From: DATFVA01 sp963747755
Lineage (GTDB): Bacteria > Bacteroidota > Ignavibacteria > Ignavibacteriales > Ignavibacteriaceae
DNA: 64,000 nt
Assembly: GCA_963747755.1 (NCBI GenBank)
Contig: CAVVGK010000004.1
Location: 62,001 to 126,000, forward strand
Reading direction: 5' to 3'
Shown here in pieces: positions 34,726 through 42,249 of the stretch. The position numbers were made by a program, and so were the translations under genes. The notes beneath the pieces were generated by a model that was not told the DNA's origin, did not search any database, and worked only from the letters and a program-made list of their open reading frames with translations. How positions within the stretch are numbered: position 1 is the first letter of the stretch; every line of letters starts with the position of its first letter.

Positions 34726-36188
34726 TCCTCTTTCCTTATAAGTTTTTCAGCCTCTTTGCGGATTAATATCCACGCGTTCTTAACGTTTTTTTCTTCCGTT
34801 CGTAATCCCGAAACCGACAGTCTTATTATATACTTCCCGTCAATTTTCGTGTGGGAAATAAAAAGGCGCCCTGTTTCATTGATATTATTTAAAAGCATTT
34901 CATTCAGACGATTAAGCTCATCCTCATCACTTATATCAGCAGGATGAAACCTGAAGCAGACAACTCCGAAGTTTACCTGCGCCATTCTTTCGAATTTAGG
35001 ATGGGCTTCAATCCATTCTGCAAACAGCTTTGCCAGTCTGAGATGCTCACGAACCAGATTAACAATTCCATCTACACCGAAGTACCTTATTACGAACCAT
35101 AATTTTAACGAGCGGAACCTTCTACCGAGCTGGATGCCGTAATTCATCAGGTTCTCAGCTTCACCGTCATCGTTAGTTTTAAGATATTCAGCAACAAGAC
35201 TGAATGCTCTTTTCAGAACGTCGGGTTTTTTAGTATAAAATGCGCTGATATCAATGGGAGTGAACATCCATTTATGCGGGTTAACAACTATCGAATCTGC
35301 AAGCTCAATTCCATCGAGGATATACCTCATTTCGGGTACAATTGCCGCTGTACCACCGTAAGCTGCATCAACATGCAGCCAGATGTTCGCCTTCTTACAT
35401 ATCTCTCCTATTTTTCTTAAGGGATCGATGCTTGTTGTTGATGTGGTTCCAACCGTAGCCACGCAGCAGAAAGGAAGCCACTCGTTCTCCCTGTCTTCCC
35501 GGATTGCTTTCTCCAGCTCCTCGGGAATCATTCCGAAATTTTTATCTGCAGGAATTTTCCTGATACCCTTAAGACCAATACCGAGCGTAATTGCACCCTT
35601 ATCTATTGATGAATGTGCATGCTCGGAACAATATAACCTTAGAGGGGGAATATCCGCCCGTCCCGCCATACCCTTCTCCCTGATATCCAGTCCGGGAACC
35701 TGCTCCCTCGCTGCGGCTATAGCGTGCATTGAGCTGACCGAGGCTGTATCATAAATGATTCCCCAGAAATCTGCGGGGATCCCGACCATCTGCTTCAGCC
35801 AGTCGAGTGTTACCCTTTCAAGCTCTGCGGATGAAGGTGAAGTCCGCCAGAGCATGCCGTTAACGTTGAACGCAGCGCTCAGAAGCTCGGCCAGTACTCC
35901 TGCCGAACTCGAGGTTGAATTAAAATAAGCCATAAAATCAGGGTGATTCCAGTGCGTCATCCCCGGCATAATAATTTTATCTATGTCGCCTATTATGTCA
36001 TCCATTTTTTCCGGATGAACCGGTGGGGCCGAAGGCAGCTGTTTTTTAATATCTCCCGGTTTAACCGATGGAAGCACAGGATTGCTTTCAAGGTTATCAA
36101 AGTAGTCGGCGATCCAGTCGATTACCTTATGACCACTGTTCTTAAATTCCCCCGGGGCCATATCCTTGTATGTTTTATTCTCGTCCAT
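34722..36188 (-). CDS. PLP-dependent group II decarboxylase (aromatic-L-amino-acid type)
   Basis: A 488-residue fold-type I PLP enzyme. Motifs include MTHWNHPDFMAYF near the N-terminus, the cofactor-binding His-Val-Asp-Ala (WLHVDAAYGG), and the Schiff-base Lys306 in VVNPHKWMFTP. Closest by pattern to aromatic-L-amino-acid or tyrosine decarboxylases, which make amines such as tryptamine and tyramine. Substrate cannot be fixed. It is the first gene of a coupled pair with the secreted propeller protein. Confidence 0.9.
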   Translation of the reverse strand: MDENKTYKDMAPGEFKNSGHKVIDWIADYFDNLESNPVLPSVKPGDIKKQLPSAPPVHPEKMDDIIGDIDKIIMPGMTHWNHPDFMAYFNSTSSSAGVLAELLSAAFNVNGMLWRTSPSSAELERVTLDWLKQMVGIPADFWGIIYDTASVSSMHAIAAAREQVPGLDIREKGMAGRADIPPLRLYCSEHAHSSIDKGAITLGIGLKGIRKIPADKNFGMIPEELEKAIREDRENEWLPFCCVATVGTTSTTSIDPLRKIGEICKKANIWLHVDAAYGGTAAIVPEMRYILDGIELADSIVVNPHKWMFTPIDISAFYTKKPDVLKRAFSLVAEYLKTNDDGEAENLMNYGIQLGRRFRSLKLWFVIRYFGVDGIVNLVREHLRLAKLFAEWIEAHPKFERMAQVNFGVVCFRFHPADISDEDELNRLNEMLLNNINETGRLFISHTKIDGKYIIRLSVSGLRTEEKNVKNAWILIRKEAEKLIRKEE

Positions 36189-36290
36189 AGCAGTACCTAT
36201 TTTTCATTAAATCCTCACATAAATTAATAAAAGTTGACTACATAGTGGAATAAATATGCTGAAGGGATCCCTGATTAGTTTGGCCGAATT

Positions 36291-37256
36291 TTACTTTCGT
36301 TTACCGAGGTGGGCAAGTTTATGAAAACCCAGCTTCAGTAGATTGCTCTGGTACAGTATGCCCATCATCGCACCAGGACTAAAATGCGGCCTTATGCAGA
36401 TATAATAGTCTGCCCAGACAGGATCAAATTTATTCTTAAAATTGAAGAGACCCTTGTAGTTGTACGCAAACTTCATAAACCTGCCGGTAACATTTATAAT
36501 ATATTCTTTCGACAAAAATGCAGAATCGTATATAATAAACGGAACAGCCCCGAGCGTCCAGTAATTATAACCCTCGCCTTTCAGCGTTTTGAAAATCTCA
36601 AAGATCAGTGCCTCCATAGTGCCGTTGGGCTCTCTTCTCCTTGTAAGCATTGCTTCAGTCTGCAGATAATTACTGCTCTTATAAGAAAGCAGCATCGCGC
36701 CCAGCCACAATCCATCCGGCCTTTTTAAAACAAACAGCCTGTTGCATTCTTCAAACCGTGTACTAAATAAATATTGAAGCTGCGGTTCCCTTCCATGCCT
36801 TGTATACTTTCTGAATTCCTGCAATTCCTCTGCTGCCTTCTCTGACCATGGCACCTCAACAACGGTTCCGTTTTTTCTTCCCCGCCTTATCAGTTCTTTT
36901 AAGGATCTCTTTTTGAAATGATTTAAGTGAAGATCAAGAATTGCTTCCTTCCCCATCCTTATTCCCTGGTAGCCTCTCTCATTCAGGTATTTATAGTTCC
37001 CGTAATTGCAGCCGACAATAAAATAGTTCTTCGCATGCTGAAGTATTAATTCAGATACAACCGACTCAAAGTCAATTTTGAATGGAATCTTAACATGGGT
37101 TAGCCATTTTACATTCCTGAAGAGTTGAACCTGAAGATAATCCATCTCTTTTTTATTGTGTCTGCAGAATGCGGAAGGAATAGGACCCTCAATCGGTTTT
37201 CGCGCTTCTTCGGGAACTTCTTTTTTCCTTGTGTCTGCAGTAACGGTATTCAACAC
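36291..37256 (-). CDS. DUF2156/MprF-C-terminal-like aminoacyl- or acyl-transferase domain protein
   Basis: This 321-residue protein has the GNAT-like double fold of DUF2156, which is the lysyltransferase half of MprF. Visible landmarks are a central LKELIRRGRKNGTVVEV and the diagnostic ending YKGLFNFKNKFDPVWADYYI. No membrane flippase domain is present, so it is a soluble stand-alone version. The start is GTG 37254-37256 with only a weak GGAA upstream, and a start near Met38 is possible. It could transfer amino acids to lipids, or be a FemAB-like enzyme. The donor is unknown. Confidence 0.78.
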   Translation of the reverse strand: MLNTVTADTRKKEVPEEARKPIEGPIPSAFCRHNKKEMDYLQVQLFRNVKWLTHVKIPFKIDFESVVSELILQHAKNYFIVGCNYGNYKYLNERGYQGIRMGKEAILDLHLNHFKKRSLKELIRRGRKNGTVVEVPWSEKAAEELQEFRKYTRHGREPQLQYLFSTRFEECNRLFVLKRPDGLWLGAMLLSYKSSNYLQTEAMLTRRREPNGTMEALIFEIFKTLKGEGYNYWTLGAVPFIIYDSAFLSKEYIINVTGRFMKFAYNYKGLFNFKNKFDPVWADYYICIRPHFSPGAMMGILYQSNLLKLGFHKLAHLGKRK

Positions 37257-37487
37257 ATTTCCAAGTTATTCATTCTTAAGTTAAAAAATATATCAATTAT
37301 TAACGCTGTTTTGTACAACAGATCCTAAGGCTGACCGGGTTCCATACCATGCTGAAGTATGAAATCTTGATGTGCGTTACCCGTCAAGTTTGTGGATCTG
37401 GTCTGATGCGGGATCCACTTACCTTCCATATTGCGGTTGATTTTTATAAGTTAGTCGTATCAACTAATTTTTATAAGCAGAAATCTC

Positions 37488-38072
37488 TTGAAAACCATAA
37501 TAATATTACTGGCTGCATTAATCATTATTCCCGGATGCAGCGGAAACTTTGATCTCGATGAAAATGTAACCGGGACAAAGGTAACGCTGGTTAACCAGGA
37601 CAGCACAAGCATCAACTACCCTGAAGTGATAAAAGATAATGTTGCTCTCATCGGGTTCATCTATACCCATTGTCCTGACATCTGTCCGATGACCACCCAC
37701 AATATGATGCTCACGGAAGAAAAGCTTAGCAAAGATGAACTGAAGAATGTAAAGTTCATACTCATTTCATTTGACCCGGAGAGAGATACTCCCTCTGTAC
37801 TTACTAAATTCGCCTCTGTGCGCAATATGGATATGAATGACTGGGAGCTTTTAACCGGCAGCAAAGATAATGTTGATCCCCTGATGAAAACGTATAATGT
37901 TAAAGCCTTCCCCGATGATACCACTTACAACGACGATGGAAAGCCGCAATATTATATGATCCATACTGACAGGATTTCACTGGTAGACCAGGATGGCAAT
38001 CTCAGGAAGAATTACAGAGGCAGCTCGGCCGATCCTGAAGAAATGGCTAACGATATCAAAACTCTTCTATAA
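37488..38072 (+). CDS. Sco1/SenC-family copper chaperone lipoprotein
   Basis: Starts at TTG 37488. The lipoprotein signal ends in IIIPGC (Cys17). The thioredoxin-like fold has the copper-binding Cys62 and Cys66 (THCPDICPMTT) and the distal His159 (YYMIHTDRIS). Sco proteins deliver copper to the CuA site of cytochrome oxidase or reduce it. The next gene, ten bases downstream with AAAGGAG, encodes a PCu(A)C chaperone, so the pair forms a copper-delivery operon. No oxidase subunit is in the window. Confidence 0.93.
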   Translation: MKTIIILLAALIIIPGCSGNFDLDENVTGTKVTLVNQDSTSINYPEVIKDNVALIGFIYTHCPDICPMTTHNMMLTEEKLSKDELKNVKFILISFDPERDTPSVLTKFASVRNMDMNDWELLTGSKDNVDPLMKTYNVKAFPDDTTYNDDGKPQYYMIHTDRISLVDQDGNLRKNYRGSSADPEEMANDIKTLL

Positions 38073-38082
38073 AGGAGCTTAA

Positions 38083-38484
38083 ATGAAATATCTTTTAATA
38101 CTGGCATTTATTTTTTTACAGGGAGAAGCAAAGATATCCGTTAATGATTCCTGGATGAGGCCCGCTCCCGAATCATTAAATACGGCTTTCTACTGCACCG
38201 TAATTAATAACGGCGATCAGCCCGATACACTATATAAGGCCTCGTCCGATGTTTCCGAAGATGTTGAGTTGCACGAGACTTACCAGAGAGGAGATATGAT
38301 GGGTATGCGTCCCGTTAAAAACCTGGTTATACCTCCGCACGATTCTCTGATGTTCAAACCCGGAGGCTACCATATAATGATAATGAACCTGAGACAGGAT
38401 CTGTCCGCCGGTCAGATGCATGATGTTTCGCTGTTCTTCAGGTCAGCTGGTGAGGTGAAAGTGAAGGCAAGGGTAGCAGATTGA
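38083..38484 (+). CDS. PCu(A)C periplasmic copper chaperone
   Basis: The 133-residue protein has a short signal and then the complete H(M)x10Mx21HxM copper site: His64, Met75, His97 and Met99, with exact spacing. It binds Cu(I) in the periplasm and donates it to cytochrome oxidase, usually with Sco1, encoded just upstream. It is directly followed by the enhancer region of the next operon, which is an independent unit. Confidence 0.93.
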   Translation: MKYLLILAFIFLQGEAKISVNDSWMRPAPESLNTAFYCTVINNGDQPDTLYKASSDVSEDVELHETYQRGDMMGMRPVKNLVIPPHDSLMFKPGGYHIMIMNLRQDLSAGQMHDVSLFFRSAGEVKVKARVAD

Positions 38485-38523
38485 AAATTTAAGCTATTGA
38501 TTGCAGACTTCACCTATATTTTT

Positions 38524-38661
38524 GTTGAATAATTCATCAAACGGAATGTGAATATTTCAACACCTCGTTATTGAATAATTCTTCATTAAACCAAACTTCC
38601 ATAATTCGGTGTACTTAATACTATTGAATATTTCAACATACAAGGTGTTTAATTTTTCAAA
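38524..38661. promoter_or_regulatory. Array of five 15-bp dyads, probable enhancer sites for the NtrC-type activator
   Basis: The sites are GTTGAATAATTCATC (38524-38538), TGTGAATATTTCAAC (38547-38561), ATTGAATAATTCTTC (38570-38584), ATTGAATATTTCAAC (38623-38637) and GTTTAATTTTTCAAA (38647-38661). The consensus is close to GTTGAATATTTCAAC, a dyad. Centres are spaced 23, 23, 53 and 24 bp. A weaker half-match at 38596-38610 would fill the gap. They end 78 bp upstream of a -24/-12 promoter, the usual enhancer distance. Confidence 0.8.
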
Positions 38662-38738
38662 CCTACCTTAGTAACCATCCCCCTAACTAATTAGTAATTA
38701 ACAAGTTACAGGTCCTCTCCGGTCGTCAAAATAACTCC

Positions 38739-38754
38739 GGCATTTCGTTTGCCT
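38739..38754 (+). promoter_or_regulatory. Sigma-54 (-24/-12) promoter of the redox operon
   Basis: CGGCATTTCGTTTGCC contains GG at 38740-38741 and GC at 38752-38753, separated by exactly 10 bp. TTTGC at the -12 element is conserved. It lies 42 bp upstream of the first gene start. The operon is followed by its own sigma-54 activator gene, which makes the call more likely. The -24 element deviates from TGGCAC at its first and last bases. Confidence 0.72.
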
Positions 38755-38796
38755 CTCATGGAGTGCGATAAACTTCAAAATAGAGAGGAAAACATA

Positions 38797-39471
38797 ATGG
38801 TCGCATTATTCGTAGTATTCACATTTATCTTCTTTATCTTAATCGATTTCCTTGTATTAAGAGCACAGAAGAAAACCCATCCGGCATTCCAGCCGAGCTC
38901 ATTTCTGGCAGAAAGGCTTGTATTCGACCTGAGTACTCTTTCTGTTCCGGGCGATATATTTATTTCAAAAGGACATACCTGGGCTAAGAAAAATGAATAC
39001 GGCCTTATAAAGGTCGGTGTTGATGATTTCATAATTAAATCACTGGGGAATTTCTCGGTATCGAAGATTGCGGAACCCGGCACCGCCATAAAGAAAGGCG
39101 AAGTGATCTTTGAAGGCATCTCCAACGGAAATAATTTCAAATTCAGATCACCTGTTGACGGTGAAGTTAAATTCACAAATCCCAAAATCCTCGGAAAGAA
39201 AATTAACGATCCGTATGGCGACGACTGGAGCATCCTGATGCTGGCCCCTGAATACGAGATAAGCAAATATCAGCTCTTCTCGGGAAACGAGGTTAAGAAC
39301 TGGATGAAAAAAGAATTCAGACGCCTTCGTGAATTTCTCGGAGCCCATACCGTAAAGCCTGAGCTCGCAGGAGTAACAATGCAGGACGGCGGTAACATAG
39401 TTGAAGGTGCACTTTCGCTTGTAGCTGATGAAGGTGTAAAGGATTTTGAAAAAGAATTTTTACAGATGTAG
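38797..39471 (+). CDS. Membrane-anchored GcvH-fold protein lacking the lipoyl lysine
   Basis: ATG 38797 follows GAGGAAAAC, giving 224 residues. An N-terminal TM helix (2-21) tethers a domain (about 50-155) that resembles glycine-cleavage H protein: DDFIIKSLGNFSVSKIAEPG, FEGISNGNNFKF, then SPVDGEV and DPYGDDWSI. The position of the lipoyl Lys, seven residues before SPV, is Gly111. It therefore cannot carry lipoate in the normal way. The gene starts an operon with a HybA-like ferredoxin and an NrfD-like membrane protein. A structural or electron-transfer adaptor role is inference. Confidence 0.8.
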   Translation: MVALFVVFTFIFFILIDFLVLRAQKKTHPAFQPSSFLAERLVFDLSTLSVPGDIFISKGHTWAKKNEYGLIKVGVDDFIIKSLGNFSVSKIAEPGTAIKKGEVIFEGISNGNNFKFRSPVDGEVKFTNPKILGKKINDPYGDDWSILMLAPEYEISKYQLFSGNEVKNWMKKEFRRLREFLGAHTVKPELAGVTMQDGGNIVEGALSLVADEGVKDFEKEFLQM

Positions 39472-39480
39472 GGAGATGAA

Positions 39481-40260
39481 ATGCAGAAACAAAAAGCAAT
39501 ATTGTTCGATGCAACCATGTGCGTTGGCTGCGGATCCTGTTATGAAGCTTGTAAGGAACAGAATAAACTTGCAGAGACAAACGATGATTTCTTAAAAGAT
39601 CATCTTTCCGCAAACACTTACACCGTGGTTGAAGAGTACGGCGATACATACACAAGAAAAATGTGTATGCACTGCGTGGATCCTACCTGCGTATCTGTTT
39701 GTCCCGTCGGCGCAATGGAAAAAACAGCACTGGGTCCGGTTATTTACGATCCCGATAAATGCCTGGGCTGCCGCTATTGTATGCAGGCCTGTCCTCATAA
39801 AATACCGAGATACGAATGGAATAAAACAAATCCGCGCATTCGCAAATGCGTAATGTGCCACGACAGGGTTTCCCGCGGCGAACAGACAGCCTGCGCAGAA
39901 GCCTGTCCCGCCGGTGCAACAATATTCGGCGACAGGGATGATATGATTGCAGAGGCAAAGAGAAGAATTGCCGAAGATCCCGATACCTACTATCCGGAAG
40001 TTTACGGCCTGACAGAAGCAGGCGGTACAAGCGTGCTTGTGCTCTCCCCTGTTCCGTTCGATCAGCTCGGCTTCCCTGATCTTAAGTCAGAACCGCTGCC
40101 GAACTATACGATGCGCGCCCTCGAGAAAATCCCTACAGTGGTATCCGTCGGCTCCGTCTTCCTCGGTGGAATGTACTGGCTTACAAAACGCAAAAACGAG
40201 ATCGCAAAAGAAAATAAAATGTTAAACAAAAAGGAACAGGATAACAATGAAAACAATTAA
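39481..40260 (+). CDS. HybA-like ferredoxin with four [4Fe-4S] clusters and a C-terminal membrane helix
   Basis: Cysteine motifs are CVGCGSCYEAC, CMHCVDPTCVSVCP, CLGCRYCMQACP, and CVMCHDRVSRGEQTACAEACP, the standard set for four cubanes. A TM helix follows near 217-235 (PTVVSVGSVFLGGMYW), as in HybA. There is no Tat or Sec signal, unlike HybA, so the clusters are predicted to face the cytoplasm. GGGAG precedes the ATG. The gene overlaps the NrfD-like gene by 14 bp. It would pass electrons to or from the quinone site of that subunit. Confidence 0.92.
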   Translation: MQKQKAILFDATMCVGCGSCYEACKEQNKLAETNDDFLKDHLSANTYTVVEEYGDTYTRKMCMHCVDPTCVSVCPVGAMEKTALGPVIYDPDKCLGCRYCMQACPHKIPRYEWNKTNPRIRKCVMCHDRVSRGEQTACAEACPAGATIFGDRDDMIAEAKRRIAEDPDTYYPEVYGLTEAGGTSVLVLSPVPFDQLGFPDLKSEPLPNYTMRALEKIPTVVSVGSVFLGGMYWLTKRKNEIAKENKMLNKKEQDNNENN

Positions 40261-41374
40261 TCTGCCTAAAATCACTTTTTGGAGGGCTGTTGCATCTGTC
40301 ATTGTTATCACCGGTCTTTACTCAACTTACTTGAGATTTACGGGTGGATTACAATCAGCAACAAACCTCAGCGATACTTATCCCTGGGGGATATGGATCG
40401 GTTTTGATATCCTTTGCGGAGTGGGACTGGCAGCCGGGGGGTTCACCCTCTGCGCAGTTACTCATATCTTTAATATAGAAAAGTTTAAGCCCCTTACTCG
40501 CCCGGCCATACTCACGGCTTTCCTTGGGTATCTGCTGGTTGTGTTCGGCCTGATGTACGATCTGGGCAAACCTTACAACATCTGGCATGCACTTATTATG
40601 TGGAACCCTCATTCAGTCATGTTCGAGGTTGCCTGGTGCGTAATGCTCTATTCAACGGTTCTCTTCCTTGAATTCCTTCCGATGGCACTGGAAAAATTCA
40701 AATGGGCGCGACTGCTGAGAATTATCAGGAAGGTAAGCCTTCCTATAATGGTCCTCGGCGTGCTTCTGTCTACCCTTCACCAGTCGTCACTCGGTTCTCT
40801 GTTCCTTATTCTGCCAACAAAAATGAGTGCAATCTGGTACTCACCGTACCTGCCGGTCTATTTCTTCCTGTCGGCAGTGGGAGTAGGTTTCGCGATGGTG
40901 GTGTTTGAGTCATTCCTCAGCGCACGCGCTTTTAACCGCGAGCTGGAGATGGATCTTTTGTCGCTTGCAGGACTTCTAAGCGTGAGCATTCTTATGCTAG
41001 GATTTGTTCTGAAGCTCACTGACCTGGTTACATCAGGAAATTTCGCGCTGCTTCTTTCTATCAGCGAAAAGTCGCTTCTGTATTATCTTGAAGTACTGGT
41101 AGGCGTACTGGTTCCCTTCGGTCTGCTGATTCAGAAAAGCGTGAGAGAAAACCGTAAATGGCTGTACATTGCTACTGTCCTGATTATCGCAGGATTTATC
41201 CTGAACCGTATGAATGTAGCTATTACATCAATATCCTCAAGTGCGGGACTCAATTACTTCCCAAGCTTCAATGAGGTCAGCATAACTATGATGCTTGTAG
41301 TACTTGGCATGTGGGCGTTCAGATTGGTAACTAAACATTTCCCGGTATTTCAGCCAATGTCTGTTGAACATTAA
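40247..41374 (+). CDS. NrfD/HybB-like integral membrane quinone-interacting subunit
   Basis: A 375-residue protein with about ten hydrophobic helices. The NrfD-family hallmarks are TYPWGIWIGFDILCGVGLAA near residues 44-63 and HSVMFEVAWCVMLYS near 121-135. Such proteins exchange electrons between the ferredoxin-like subunit and menaquinone and may move protons. No catalytic subunit (hydrogenase, molybdopterin enzyme or nitrite reductase) is encoded nearby. It overlaps the ferredoxin gene, so a stoichiometric complex is likely. Confidence 0.92.
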   Translation: MKTINLPKITFWRAVASVIVITGLYSTYLRFTGGLQSATNLSDTYPWGIWIGFDILCGVGLAAGGFTLCAVTHIFNIEKFKPLTRPAILTAFLGYLLVVFGLMYDLGKPYNIWHALIMWNPHSVMFEVAWCVMLYSTVLFLEFLPMALEKFKWARLLRIIRKVSLPIMVLGVLLSTLHQSSLGSLFLILPTKMSAIWYSPYLPVYFFLSAVGVGFAMVVFESFLSARAFNRELEMDLLSLAGLLSVSILMLGFVLKLTDLVTSGNFALLLSISEKSLLYYLEVLVGVLVPFGLLIQKSVRENRKWLYIATVLIIAGFILNRMNVAITSISSSAGLNYFPSFNEVSITMMLVVLGMWAFRLVTKHFPVFQPMSVEH

Positions 41375-41409
41375 AAAGTATACGTAATAATTAATTTGGA
41401 GAATTCCAA

Positions 41410-42153
41410 ATGCCTAAAAATAAAAGTTCTGATCCGGCTAATTATGACTCAATGAAGTGTATATGGATGAGTTCAAATACCGTAGAGTATAAACTGTGCG
41501 ATAAAAACTTCGACTGTGACAACTGTGTGTTCGATAAGATTATGAGGAATATAAATCCCCGAACCTCCGAAGCAGATCATTCTGCCGATGATGACTCGGG
41601 GAAGAATATCGTTCAGAGGAAGATAAATCTGCTTAAGTCGATAAACTATACTCCCGGATATTATTACCTCAATAACAGTATAGTGCTTAAAAAACTGTTT
41701 GATAAGACGTACTACCTGGGACTCGATAAATCGGTTTATCTTTTCCTTGACAATCTTAAAGAATATGAGTTCCAGTCTACAGGCTCAGGCATTAAAAAAG
41801 GTAGCACATTGTTGAAATTATGGGGCGAATGGGGGGAGGCGAATGTGCTTTCCCCTGTAAGTTTTATGATAGTTGATAAGTTAAAACATAATATAAATGA
41901 CTTCCGGGTTAATTCGTGGCTCAGTCTGGTTGATGCTGATCCCGACGAGGTTGAACAGTTCCGCCTCACCGAAGATGAATATACAAAAAAGATGGAGGCC
42001 CTCGGTCTGAAACTCCAGGAATTTGAAAATGAGTTTTCGTTTTTAGGCGCCAGGATGAATGACGGCGGCGTAAAGGTTAAATTTCTTTACCAGGTAACAG
42101 GTATTACAAAGTATAAACAATTCCTGAATTCACTCTTCGCGACTCATGTATAA
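41410..42153 (+). CDS. Cysteine-cluster GcvH-fold protein without the lipoyl lysine
   Basis: Two parts. Residues 1-45 hold a four-Cys motif, KCIWM with C17, KLC at 30, and FDCDNC at 36 and 39, likely to bind zinc or an Fe-S cluster. Residues about 84-175 form a degenerate GcvH domain (YYLGLDKSVYLFLDNLKEYE, then SPVSFMIVDKL). The usual lipoyl-lysine position is Trp141. It follows the NrfD-like gene by 35 bp with a GGAG site. Similar Cys-headed GcvH-like proteins occur in redox operons of other anaerobes, from memory. Partner and function are unknown. Confidence 0.72.
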   Translation: MPKNKSSDPANYDSMKCIWMSSNTVEYKLCDKNFDCDNCVFDKIMRNINPRTSEADHSADDDSGKNIVQRKINLLKSINYTPGYYYLNNSIVLKKLFDKTYYLGLDKSVYLFLDNLKEYEFQSTGSGIKKGSTLLKLWGEWGEANVLSPVSFMIVDKLKHNINDFRVNSWLSLVDADPDEVEQFRLTEDEYTKKMEALGLKLQEFENEFSFLGARMNDGGVKVKFLYQVTGITKYKQFLNSLFATHV

Positions 42154-42162
42154 CCCAAGACT

Positions 42163-42177
42163 GTTGATATATTCAAC
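42163..42177. promoter_or_regulatory. Single 15-bp dyad matching the enhancer consensus, upstream of the sensor kinase
   Basis: GTTGATATATTCAAC has the same GTTGA...TCAAC arms and 15-bp length as the five sites upstream of the redox operon. It lies 72 bp before the kinase ATG. No -24/-12 element was seen between them, so it may mediate autoregulation rather than activation. Confidence 0.6.
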
Positions 42178-42249
42178 TATTTATCTTGATAATGATCTTT
42201 TTGTTGATTACGTTTGAGTATATATTTTCCGGGGAGATTCGGGGAGATT

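Noticed and set aside
42178..42249. Sigma-54 promoter for the kinase/activator genes
   Set aside because: No GG-N10-GC spacing was found between the dyad and the ATG.
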